Shown piece after piece: positions 7,933-14,452 of a stretch of 19,062 nucleotides of DNA. Both the position numbers and the translations under genes were made by a program. Location: assembly GCA_023230525.1 (NCBI GenBank), contig JALNXE010000084.1:1-19062 (forward strand). Reading direction: 5' to 3'. Position 1 is the first letter of the stretch; the number at the start of each line of letters is the position of its first letter. The DNA comes from Desulfobulbaceae bacterium (lineage in GTDB: Bacteria; Desulfobacterota; Desulfobulbia; Desulfobulbales; SURF-16). The notes under the pieces are model-generated. The model searched no databases and was not told where the DNA came from. It worked only from the letters and a program-made list of their open reading frames with translations.

Positions 7933-8715
7933 ATGTTTGCCGCACGCAACACAAAACAGCATCGCGATCACGAAAACCAGGGCCGGAGCCGTAATGCCGC
8001 CGGCGCGGTCCACAGCCAGGCCGGCATCCAGCCGCCCGCGGCCCAGTCCCTGCAGCGGGCCATGGGCAATCAGGCCATGCAGGCCATGGGAGATAAAAGT
8101 CACGACTCCGGGCGGTCCCTGCCCCGCATCCGGCTGGCAAACTTCTCAGCCGATGGGGCAACCGGGCAGATGAACAGCAACGCCTCATTTGCGCCGCGGC
8201 TGCCGGACAAGAGCACCAACCAGACCGCCGGCGAGCAGGACCAGAACGCCTCGCTCACCTCCTTTGCCACGGAGTCCAGGGGGGTGGGCATTGTGGTGGA
8301 GATCACCAACGGCACCAGTTCCGCCGACTATCCGGACGGCTACCACTGGACCCAGACCATTGACACCAATGTGCCCCTGGGCGGGACCACCTCTCCCTAT
8401 GTGGATCCGCGGCCCAATGACGACACCAAGCCCTTTTACTGGACCGACGCCGAGGCGGCGGCCCGGCCGACCACCTTTATCGATCATCCCTCGCGCCATG
8501 CCCCGGCCTCCGGCACCACCACCTGGGATGCCGTGCTGTCGCTCAACGGGGTAAACGGCACCGCGGTGACCCGGCTCGATTCCCTGGCCTACGGCTTTTC
8601 CATTGACACGGCGGGTACGGTATCACCCCATACCCCCACCAGTCCCGGGGGCGGGCTGGTCACCACCCACCAGATGACCCTGGCCTCGGAGTTTCCGGGC
8701 TGGACCTTTACCTGA
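7933..8715 (+). CDS. Candidate eCIS cargo/accessory protein with N-terminal LQRxxGNQA segment
   Basis: This 260-residue protein has no signal peptide. It has a polar, disordered N-terminus (1-37), then LQRAMGNQAMQAM (40-52). That resembles the LQRxxGNQAxxxL segment near the start of many eCIS-linked DUF4157-type and other putative cargo proteins. No HExxH metalloprotease motif follows. Residues about 115-260 form a compact domain rich in Thr, Pro, Asp and aromatics, with the blocks GYHWTQTIDTNVPLGGTTS, YVDPRPNDDTKPFYWTDAEA and TTTWDAVLSLNG. The first and second blocks look conserved, but I cannot name the fold. An AGGAGG at 7918-7923 sits well before the ATG. It lies directly after the ATPase in the same operon. 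The cargo role is an inference from the N-terminal motif and the location; a structural or assembly role is the alternative. Confidence 0.7.
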   Translation: MFAARNTKQHRDHENQGRSRNAAGAVHSQAGIQPPAAQSLQRAMGNQAMQAMGDKSHDSGRSLPRIRLANFSADGATGQMNSNASFAPRLPDKSTNQTAGEQDQNASLTSFATESRGVGIVVEITNGTSSADYPDGYHWTQTIDTNVPLGGTTSPYVDPRPNDDTKPFYWTDAEAAARPTTFIDHPSRHAPASGTTTWDAVLSLNGVNGTAVTRLDSLAYGFSIDTAGTVSPHTPTSPGGGLVTTHQMTLASEFPGWTFT

Positions 8716-8770
8716 GTGGGCAATGGGATAAGAATGATAAAAGGAAGGATAAATCTAATGGATTTCCACC

Positions 8771-9169
8771 ATGCATGATCAGCTGAAAGACAGTGCGGAT
8801 TTCTCGGTGCGCATCCTCTGGAACGGCCATGAAGACAAGCCGTTCTACCGGGCCCATCTGGTCTCGGCCTCGCGCCGGGATCTGCTTGCGGACCAACCAT
8901 TCTGGGGTAATGCGGTGATCAGCCGCGAAGAATACAAGAGCCTTTTTGACATACTGGAGCAGCGCGGACTGGAAATCGAAGTGCTATCCCATAAGGATAA
9001 GTTCGGCTACAGCATGGAATTACAGACTGATGAAAAAACAGGCTATTGCTACCTGGGACTCACGGAAGAGACCCTGCAGACCCTGACCCTGATGCGTGAG
9101 GTGCTGGCGCCGGAGAACAAATCTCCCCTGCAGGCCATCCTTGACCGGCTGCAGGGGATCAAATTGTGA
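8771..9169 (+). CDS. Small uncharacterised protein of the accessory pair
   Basis: This 132-residue, mixed-charge soluble protein has no membrane segment or signal peptide and no family I recognise. It has a FSVRILWNGHEDKPFYRAHLVSA stretch near the N-terminus, and a predicted helix covers the last 35 residues (ETLQTLTLMREVL to the end). Its position after the cargo-like gene would suit a chaperone, adaptor or immunity protein, but nothing in the sequence proves any of these. The only ATG in frame is 8771; an in-frame TAA at 8756-8758 bars an upstream start. The purine-rich AAGGAAGG (about 8741-8747) is better spaced for a different ATG at 8758, which opens a six-codon frame. Confidence 0.65.
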   Translation: MHDQLKDSADFSVRILWNGHEDKPFYRAHLVSASRRDLLADQPFWGNAVISREEYKSLFDILEQRGLEIEVLSHKDKFGYSMELQTDEKTGYCYLGLTEETLQTLTLMREVLAPENKSPLQAILDRLQGIKL

Positions 9170-9173
9170 AAAT

Positions 9174-9264
9174 AGTGAGGAGTGAGAAGTGAGGAGTGAG
9201 GAGATAGTGGAGGGGCGGTTCGCGAACTGCTCTGCTTTAATCTCCTCACTTTTCACTCCTCACT
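9174..9264. repeat. Heptad arrays forming a long inverted repeat around a short palindrome
   Basis: The left arm at 9174-9203 contains TGAGGAG, TGAGAAG, TGAGGAG, TGAGGAG (from 9176). The right arm at 9241-9264 is the inverse orientation of the same unit. Left 9174-9196 pairs with the right arm with a single mismatch, and the roughly 40-base loop holds the perfect palindrome GTTCGCGAAC at 9218-9227. A transcript could form a strong hairpin between the accessory pair and the baseplate genes. It has no clear U-tract, so it may be an attenuator, an RNA stability element or a mobile repeat rather than a classic terminator. Confidence 0.65.
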
Positions 9265-9276
9265 CTGGAGATAATC

Positions 9277-10026
9277 ATGTCAGGCGGCTTTACCAATAAA
9301 CCGAAAATTCTGCGCGGCGCCTTTGTGGAGTATGGACTCAGCATACCGCCGCTGATTGTGCCGTTCCAGTTCAATCCGGTGCAGCTTACCAGGAACCGCA
9401 GCCTGATATTTTCCGTGCCCAATGCCCCGGCCCAGACCGCGCCGGCCGGCGAGACCGGGGAGACTCGCGGCGCCGCGGCCGCAACCGCCGCCAGATCGAC
9501 GCTGCGCCAGTTTCACCAGCGGGAGGAGTTCTCCGATCTGCTGGAGCTGCAGCGGCAGCAGCAGGTACAGGTGGGCGAGGAGTCCATCACCTTTGACATC
9601 CGCCTGGATGCCACGGACAAGCTCAATGACGGCGATGCCATCACCGAACAGTTCGGCATCATGCCCCAGCTCTGCACCCTGGAACTCATGGTCTACCCCA
9701 AGAGCGAAAGCATGCTGGGCGCGGCACTCGGCGCGCTGCTCGGCTCAGCCGGCGGCTTTTCCTTCACCCGCGGGGAGAATCCGCCGATGATTCTCTTCAT
9801 CTGGGGCCGCAAAAGGGTGCTGCCGGTGAACATCAACAGCATGAACATCACGGAGACCGAGTTCAGCACGGATCTCAACCCCATCCGGGCCAGCGTAGCG
9901 GTGAACCTGACGGTTATCGAGGGGCCGAATCCGGTGTTTAAATATTCAAAGGCGATGAAAGAGGTCATGTCCGTGCTCAATGTGACCAATCTCGTCAATA
10001 TTACCGATGTGGTGATTCCGGGATAA
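9277..10026 (+). CDS. Contractile injection system tube/baseplate adaptor protein (CIS_tube, Afp7-like)
   Basis: This 249-residue protein matches the CIS tube protein pattern. It starts with the strand set PKILRGAFVEYGLSIPPLIVPFQFNPVQLTRNRSL, which has the characteristic FQFNP. It then has an Ala/Gly-rich linker (about 48-72) and the segment ESITFDIRLDATDKLNDGD. It ends in a PPMILFIWGRKRVLPVNINSMNITETEFS stretch followed by ASVAVNLTVIEG. Members of this family (Pvc7/Afp7 N-terminal part) link the inner tube to the hub. In those systems it is often joined to a LysM domain; here the LysM protein is the separate next gene, 3 bases downstream. A GGAG at 9267-9270 supports the ATG. Confidence 0.82.
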   Translation: MSGGFTNKPKILRGAFVEYGLSIPPLIVPFQFNPVQLTRNRSLIFSVPNAPAQTAPAGETGETRGAAAATAARSTLRQFHQREEFSDLLELQRQQQVQVGEESITFDIRLDATDKLNDGDAITEQFGIMPQLCTLELMVYPKSESMLGAALGALLGSAGGFSFTRGENPPMILFIWGRKRVLPVNINSMNITETEFSTDLNPIRASVAVNLTVIEGPNPVFKYSKAMKEVMSVLNVTNLVNITDVVIPG

Positions 10027-10029
10027 GCC

Positions 10030-10620
10030 ATGTTTTTCAAGAACTCACGTTACAGAAAACAGCCGTTCGCGGTGACCATCGACCCCAAGGGCCGCAGGCT
10101 CAAGTCCGTGACCCTGCGGGCCACGCCGGCAACCGAGGGAACCTTTCTGCACACCATCGCGGAGGGGGACCGGCTCGACCACCTGGCCTACAAATATTAC
10201 AAGGCCCCCAAAAAATGGTGGCGCATCATTGATGCCAACCCGGAATTCTCCTCGCCCCTTGACCTGCTCGGTTCAGGGGTGATGCGGTGCGTGCGCCTTG
10301 CCCTGGCCCATGATGACGAGGCGGGTGAGCCGCCCTGGAGCCGGCTTGCCGCAAGCCTTGCCGCGCTCGTCGGCGTTGACTCCTACCGGTTTGCCGAAAC
10401 CGTGCTGCTCACCGAGGACAGCATCCATGCGGCCGGCGAGACGATCCCGGTCGCCACGCAGAGTTACGCGCGCTCGGTGACCATCAGCTACAACAGTATG
10501 AACATTACCGAGAGCGAGCTTGCGGCAGCCGTGAACGCGGCCGGCTTTACCGCGGGCCGGCCGGAGAATATCGGCCGGATCGGCCGGCAGATTATCATTG
10601 CCCCTGACGGCCCGGCGTAA
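10030..10620 (+). CDS. LysM-like baseplate protein (T4 gp53-like)
   Basis: This 196-residue protein carries one LysM-type module at about residues 37-85, visible as HTIAEGDRLDHLAYKYY, then KKWWRIIDANPE. It is typical of gp53/LysM baseplate proteins of contractile tails. The C-terminal half (about 100-196) is unassigned and includes SVTISYNSMNITESEL and a final NIGRIGRQIIIAP strand. LysM modules in tails generally serve in baseplate assembly rather than peptidoglycan cutting, and no hydrolase domain is visible. The gene follows the CIS tube gene by 3 bases and precedes the hub gene by 10 bases. It is probably half of an Afp7-type function split over two genes, which is an inference. Confidence 0.8.
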   Translation: MFFKNSRYRKQPFAVTIDPKGRRLKSVTLRATPATEGTFLHTIAEGDRLDHLAYKYYKAPKKWWRIIDANPEFSSPLDLLGSGVMRCVRLALAHDDEAGEPPWSRLAASLAALVGVDSYRFAETVLLTEDSIHAAGETIPVATQSYARSVTISYNSMNITESELAAAVNAAGFTAGRPENIGRIGRQIIIAPDGPA

Positions 10621-10630
10621 AAAGCGCACC

Positions 10631-11740
10631 ATGGAAAACGAGCATCTGACCATTGAGATTGACGGGGCGGAGATCAGCGACCTCTATCCCCGGCTCATCT
10701 GTCTGGAGGTTGAACATGACATTGAACTGGCCGCCATGTTCCGCCTGCAGTTTTCCCTGCTGCTTGACCAGGGGGGTTCATGGGGCATCCTGGACGATGA
10801 GCGTCTGCGGATCTGGAAACAGGTGAGCATCCGCGCCGGTTTGGCCGAGGCGGACGAGGAGCTGATGACCGGCTATATCACCCATGTCAGCCCTTATTTT
10901 GACGGCGACCCGACCCGCTGCGTGCTGGAGGTATGGGGCATGGACGCCAGCGTGCTGATGGACCGGGAGGAGAAGCTCAAAGACTGGCCGAACAAAAAAG
11001 ACAGCGACATCGCCTCCGAGATCATCGCTTCCTATGGCCTGACGCCCGAGGTGGAGGACACCGGGGTGATCCATGACGAGGCGCTGTCCACCATCATCCA
11101 GCGGGAGACGGACATGCAGTTTTTAAAAAGGCTGGCCCTGCGCAACGGCTTTGCGTGCTATGTGGAGGGCGATACGGCCTTTTTCAAAAAACCGCGGCTG
11201 GATGATCCGCCCCAGCCGGTGCTGTCCATCCACTTCGGCAGCGAGACCACGGTCAACCGTTTGTCGCTCACGGTCAATGCCCTGAGTCCGGCCAATGTGG
11301 CCATGTTCCAGATCGACCGGAACACGAAAGAGGTGCTGGAGGCCGAGGCAACCGCCAGTGAACAGACGGCCCTGGGGGCTAATGATGCGGCAAGCCATCT
11401 CGGCCCGGGCATGAATCCGGCCAAGGTTATCGTCGGCCGCACCGCCGCCACCGGCGCCCCGGAGATGACGGCCCTGTGCCGGGAACTGTACCATCAGGGC
11501 GAATGGTTTGTGGCAGGGGAAGGGGAGATCGAGGCCAACCAGTACGGGCATGTGCTCAAATCGAGGAAAACCGTGACCATCAGGGGCATCGGCGAGACAT
11601 ACAGCGGGGTCTACTTTGTCAGCCACGTCACCCACATCTTCACCGATGACGGCTACCGGCAGACCTTCAAGGTCAAACGCAACGCCCTGCTGCCCAGCGG
11701 GTCGGAGGATTTTTCCTCCTCTGCTGCCGGACTGCTTTAG
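10631..11740 (+). CDS. Phage late control D (gpD)/gp27-like baseplate hub protein
   Basis: The 369-residue protein is the hub ring that joins the tube to the spike. It reads as a gpD/VgrG hub: the N-terminal barrel with LTIEIDGAEISDLYPRL, an ISDLYP...LEVEHD pattern, WGMDASVLMDREEK, then the hallmark QRETDMQFLKRLALRNGFACYVEG segment (about 155-180). The C-terminal part has YSGVYFVSHVTHIFTDDGYRQTFKVKRNA. A longer in-frame ATG at 10598 exists but lies inside the previous gene and adds a basic junk-like MPLTARRKKRT, so I chose ATG 10631. The OB-fold/spike half that VgrG carries is here a separate gene (12728-13609), now separated from the hub by the HEPN-like insertion. Confidence 0.88.
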   Translation: MENEHLTIEIDGAEISDLYPRLICLEVEHDIELAAMFRLQFSLLLDQGGSWGILDDERLRIWKQVSIRAGLAEADEELMTGYITHVSPYFDGDPTRCVLEVWGMDASVLMDREEKLKDWPNKKDSDIASEIIASYGLTPEVEDTGVIHDEALSTIIQRETDMQFLKRLALRNGFACYVEGDTAFFKKPRLDDPPQPVLSIHFGSETTVNRLSLTVNALSPANVAMFQIDRNTKEVLEAEATASEQTALGANDAASHLGPGMNPAKVIVGRTAATGAPEMTALCRELYHQGEWFVAGEGEIEANQYGHVLKSRKTVTIRGIGETYSGVYFVSHVTHIFTDDGYRQTFKVKRNALLPSGSEDFSSSAAGLL

Positions 11741-11754
11741 CTGATGGCTGATGG
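11741..11754. repeat. CTGATGG heptads at the left edge of the insertion
   Basis: Two perfect CTGATGG units (11741-11747, 11748-11754) follow the hub stop. They are followed by CTG and then the putative cassette junction GTTAAGT. The third unit appears cut short at the junction. This is a third short-period repeat type in the cluster. Confidence 0.45.
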
Positions 11755-11758
11755 CTGG

Positions 11759-12659
11759 TTAAGTGCATAATCGGTCCACACAGTTTTCGAGGGAAAAATG
11801 AAAATATGGTTGCCATGCAATGAATGCGTGAAAAAGTATGGGCCTGCAGATGTCAGGGCTTCATACCGTACGGACGTAGTTGAAGATAGGTTAATCGTGT
11901 TTACATGTTCCGAAGGCCACGTAAATCGTTACTATGTTCAGGGAATAAAATACCAATTATTGTTTGAGGCATCTTTTCGAGCTCTTGTTGAGGGCTTTTA
12001 CCTAGAGGCCGTATTGGGATTCACTGCAAGTCTCGAAAGATTTTATGAATTCTATTGCAAATTTGTATGCCATAAACACGGATTTGACAAAGACGGGTTT
12101 AAAGAAACTTGGAAACAAGTATCCAATCAGTCCGAGAGGCAGTTTGGGGCATTCTTATTCCTTTACGGAATAGAAGAAAAAAGGCCGTTCGAGTCCAAAA
12201 AATATAAAATGGATAAACTTACGAAATTTAGAAATCAAGTTATTCATAAGGGGTGCCTACCTTTGGAAGAACAAGTTATTGAGTATGGTGAACTAGTGTT
12301 TAACTTGATTATGCCTGTTAGCGTTGAATTGGCTGTAAAAGACGCTGAGTACTTTCATACGGTTACTAATGGTGAATTATTTCCTGATATGGAAAAGTAT
12401 AGGGAAAGGACTGATGTTCGGAGTACTGGAATAGGAAGTATTCTCGGAGTAACATATGATCCGGTTAGAGGTTTGGAGAAGAGTTTCAGAGAGGAATTGA
12501 AAAAGGCTCGTTCTAATCTGCTTTTGGTTATTCAACAAAATTTGATAGCAGAAAAACTTAGAATAGATAGAGCGCGCACTTAACAAAGGGATGGCGAGGA
12601 CGAGAAGATCTGCGGCGGCCATAAGGGCAAGTCTTTGGGCGCGCTCCTCACCCCCAGCG
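11759..12659 (+). mobile_element. Putative single integron-type gene cassette carrying the HEPN-like gene
   Basis: The 901-base segment is visibly AT-rich (sampled lines near 37% G+C against about 58-62% around it). The 5' edge reads GTTAAGT (11758-11764, matching GTTRRRY) and the sequence over the stop codon reads ACTTAAC (12578-12584, matching RYYYAAC). These are exact reverse complements, as R' and R'' of a circularised cassette should be. The 3' edge is AGCG|TTA at 12656-12662, a common attC ending. It contains one gene with a short 5' leader and no visible promoter, oriented with the operon, as cassettes usually are. No integrase or attI is in the window, so insertion at a secondary G|TT site is the inferred route. 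Confidence 0.5.
11798..12583 (+). CDS. Zinc-ribbon/HEPN-like protein of AT-rich insertion (possible RNase toxin or defence gene)
   Basis: The 261-residue protein has an N-terminal zinc-ribbon-like set, C7/C10 and C37/H41 (CNEC, CSEGH), followed by a helical domain. The helix around 70-90 reads AVLGFTASLERFYEFYCKF, and residues 144-151 read FRNQVIHK, an RX4H motif (R145, H150). That combination is the typical active-site arrangement of HEPN ribonucleases found in toxin-antitoxin, abortive-infection and CRISPR effectors. No partner nucleotidyltransferase (MNT) or antitoxin gene is adjacent. The start has a GAGGGA (11789-11794) before ATG 11798. Codon and base use differ sharply from the hub and spike genes, a sign of transfer. 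It could be eCIS cargo, an autonomous phage-defence gene or a passenger; the RX4H is the only functional clue. Confidence 0.72.
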   Translation: MKIWLPCNECVKKYGPADVRASYRTDVVEDRLIVFTCSEGHVNRYYVQGIKYQLLFEASFRALVEGFYLEAVLGFTASLERFYEFYCKFVCHKHGFDKDGFKETWKQVSNQSERQFGAFLFLYGIEEKRPFESKKYKMDKLTKFRNQVIHKGCLPLEEQVIEYGELVFNLIMPVSVELAVKDAEYFHTVTNGELFPDMEKYRERTDVRSTGIGSILGVTYDPVRGLEKSFREELKKARSNLLLVIQQNLIAEKLRIDRART

Positions 12660-12665
12660 TTAAAA
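12578..12665 (+). other. attC-like recombination site
   Basis: The site spans RYYYAAC (ACTTAAC, overlapping the HEPN stop codon) to GTTAAAA. Left arm TTAACaaaGGGatGgcGAGGA and right arm CTCCTCACCCCCAGCGTTAA pair as an imperfect palindrome with short bulges, and the central part is GC-rich. About 88 bases is within the usual attC size range. The G-to-T cut would fall between 12659 and 12660. The R' of the current right side is GTTAAAA, imperfect against R''. It becomes perfect (GTTAAGT) if the cassette circularises, which is expected for an inserted cassette. Confidence 0.45.
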
Positions 12666-12727
12666 AAGAATAATCAACGGGTAGTTCGTGCTTTTTTATG
12701 GAGTTAGGCCAAACATGAGGAGATCAC

Positions 12728-13609
12728 TTGTCACTTGAAAAGATCGTTGCCAGGCTGGCCGACCGGGTGGAACACCGCTATTACGGCAAATACCGTGGTA
12801 TCGTGGTGGATAACGCCGACCCCGAGCAGCTGGGCAGATTAAAACTCAAGGTGCCGAGCATTCTGGGCAACGACATTGTCACCGGCTGGGCCGCGGCCTG
12901 TGTCCCCTACGGCGGGGAGGCGAACCAGGGGATGCTGTTCATCCCCGAGGTCAACGCCGGGGTGTGGGTGGAGTTTGAGGAGGGGGATCTGGAATTCCCC
13001 ATCTGGGTGGGCACCTTCTGGAGCAAGCCGGACGGCGAGAGCGAGCTGCCCAAACCCAATGACCCCGACGGCGCGGAGCAGGGCGGCGTGCAGGACCCGC
13101 CCACCCGCAAGATCATTAAAACGGTCAAGGGCCACTCCATCCAGTTTGAGGACAAGGACGGCGAGGAACTGATCACCATTGTCGAGGCGGTGAACGGCAA
13201 TGTCATCACCCTGGACGCCAATGGCATCACCATCACCGACGGGGCCGGCACCATCACCATTACCGACGCGGGCGGCAACCAGGTGCTGCTGGACAGCAAT
13301 GGCATCACCTGCACGGACTTGAACGGCAACGAGATCAAGCTGGACAGCCAGGGGGTAAAGGTGTCTGATGCCAACGGCAACATCATCAAAATGGACGCCA
13401 TGAGCGGGTTCCCGGCGGGACCGGGGGTGAAGATCAACGGCGGCTCGGGCCGGGTGTGCATGGAAGGGCTGATCAACTGGCTGATGACCCATCAGCATGT
13501 GGGCAATATGGGGGCCCCGACCCCGCTCTTTCCGGGGAGCATGGTCGATCTCACCATGGCCCTTTCCGGGGTGAACGCCCTGCTGTCCAAAAAAATAAAG
13601 GTGGAGTAA
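12728..13609 (+). CDS. Baseplate assembly protein V (gpV)/VgrG-like spike protein
   Basis: This 293-residue spike has an N-terminal OB fold (about 20-100; GRLKLKVPSILGNDIVTGWA, FIPEVNAGVWVEFEEGD, PIWVGTFW). It then has a triple-stranded beta-helix region of repeating GN.I.LD.NGI. units (about 130-225) and a C-terminal segment with WLMTHQHVGNMGAPTPLFPG. The HxH pair (H255, H257) resembles the iron-binding tip residues known from P2-type spikes. The start is TTG at 12728, since AGGAG at 12718-12722 fits it and no ATG or GTG in frame is near. The gp27-like hub is encoded separately upstream. No PAAR-domain tip gene is visible in the window, so this protein may form its own tip. Confidence 0.9.
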   Translation: MSLEKIVARLADRVEHRYYGKYRGIVVDNADPEQLGRLKLKVPSILGNDIVTGWAAACVPYGGEANQGMLFIPEVNAGVWVEFEEGDLEFPIWVGTFWSKPDGESELPKPNDPDGAEQGGVQDPPTRKIIKTVKGHSIQFEDKDGEELITIVEAVNGNVITLDANGITITDGAGTITITDAGGNQVLLDSNGITCTDLNGNEIKLDSQGVKVSDANGNIIKMDAMSGFPAGPGVKINGGSGRVCMEGLINWLMTHQHVGNMGAPTPLFPGSMVDLTMALSGVNALLSKKIKVE

Positions 13610-13616
13610 TGCGACC

Positions 13617-13967
13617 ATGGGCCTGATTATCGGCGATGAAAACGCCTCCCAGGGCATGACCAAGGCGATCTACGACAAGATCCGCCAGGTCATGGAGCCC
13701 ATTGACGGCGTAAGCGAGGAGCAGATGACGGATATCCGCGCCAGCTGGAAGAAGCTCTCCCATGCCATTGCCCACGGGGTGGTCACCCATATCAAGTCGA
13801 ACATGGAGATCAAAAAAATCAAGACCATCGACAGGGTGAGTGTGCAGGGAGCCACCGGCACGGCCCCGCCCAGCGCCCACTCGCACAGTGTGGCCATTGC
13901 GGCCGAGGACGAGGATCTGCAATTTATTGAGACCAATTATCCGGCAGGACAGGGACATGTGGAGTGA
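13617..13967 (+). CDS. Small conserved-looking baseplate-cluster protein of unknown function
   Basis: The 116-residue protein lies 7 bases after the spike and directly before the gp25 gene. It begins MGLIIGDENASQGMTKAIYDKIRQVMEP and is largely helical in the first 80 residues. It then has an Ala/Ser/His-rich stretch (PPSAHSHSVAIAAEDEDL). No signal peptide or membrane segment is seen. GGTGGAG ahead of the ATG supports the start. The position between spike and wedge genes points to a baseplate or spike-assembly role, but I do not recognise a named family. Confidence 0.75.
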   Translation: MGLIIGDENASQGMTKAIYDKIRQVMEPIDGVSEEQMTDIRASWKKLSHAIAHGVVTHIKSNMEIKKIKTIDRVSVQGATGTAPPSAHSHSVAIAAEDEDLQFIETNYPAGQGHVE

Positions 13968-13972
13968 CAGCC

Positions 13973-14341
13973 ATGGCAGGTGAAGTGACCACATTCGGCT
14001 TCCCCTTTGCGGTGAACAAGGCGGGGGGCATCAGCGCCAGCGGCGGCGACGAGGCCATCCGGGGCAAGATCATCCAGGTGCTGTTCACCGCGCCCGGCGA
14101 ACGGGTGAACATGCCCGAATTCGGCTGCGGCATTTTTAATCTGGTGTTTGAGGCCAACAACACCATTCTCGCCGCGGCCATGGAGTTCACCATCGGCCAG
14201 GCCCTGGCCCGCTGGCTGGATGAGGACATCATCGTGGACGGCGTGGACGTGGAGTCCCGGGAAGAGACCATCACCGTGGAGATCTCCTATACCAGAAGGC
14301 AGGATTTGAGCCGGGAGACGGTAAGGATACATTTTCGATAA
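13973..14341 (+). CDS. GPW/gp25 family baseplate wedge protein
   Basis: This 122-residue protein matches the gp25/GPW wedge family, in which it contacts the sheath initiator region. Visible are EAIRGKIIQVLFTAPGERVNMPEFGCGIFNLVFEANN (about 25-60), the family's most conserved block, and the closing EISYTRRQDLSRETVRIHFR. A GTG at 13964 overlapping the previous stop would add three residues. The ATG at 13973 has a GGAG at 13961-13964 and is preferred. It ends 3 bases before the octamer repeat array. Confidence 0.9.
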   Translation: MAGEVTTFGFPFAVNKAGGISASGGDEAIRGKIIQVLFTAPGERVNMPEFGCGIFNLVFEANNTILAAAMEFTIGQALARWLDEDIIVDGVDVESREETITVEISYTRRQDLSRETVRIHFR

Positions 14342-14344
14342 AGA

Positions 14345-14440
14345 CGTTTAAGCGTGTGAACGTTCAAGCGTTTAAACGTTTAAGCGCTGGAACGCTTGCA
14401 CGCTGGAACGTTTAAACGCTGGAACGCTTGAACACCCGAA
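14345..14440. repeat. Octamer tandem array (consensus CGYTKRAA)
   Basis: Eleven consecutive 8-mers with CG every 8 bases (14345-14432) are followed by a degenerate twelfth (14433-14440). Variants include CGTTTAAG, CGTTCAAG, CGTTTAAA, CGCTGGAA and CGCTTGAA. CGTTTAAA is nearly self-complementary, and left and right parts form long inverted matches. The array fills the gap between gp25 and gpJ genes and ends just before the ribosome-binding region. Confidence 0.7.
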
Positions 14441-14452
14441 GGGTAAAAAGAG

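Noticed and set aside
10598..10631. Earlier ATG for the hub gene
   Set aside because: It lies inside the LysM gene and adds a short basic stretch absent from gpD starts; ATG 10631 is preferred.
12662..12697. AAAAAAG...CTTTTTT as a terminator
   Set aside because: Arms are 7 bp A/T-rich with a 22-base loop and no GC stem; it would also stop transcription of the spike and later genes.
12703..12709. GTTAGGC as an alternative right edge for the cassette
   Set aside because: It also matches GTTRRRY, but no complementary GCCTAAC is near and its arms do not pair with 12578-12600; 12659 fits better.
14398..14415. Sigma54-type promoter (TGGAACGCTTGCA)
   Set aside because: GG-to-GC spacing is 7 rather than 10 bases, and the match is part of the octamer array.
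14345..14440. CRISPR-like array
   Set aside because: Units are 8 bases with no spacers; no cas genes are present.
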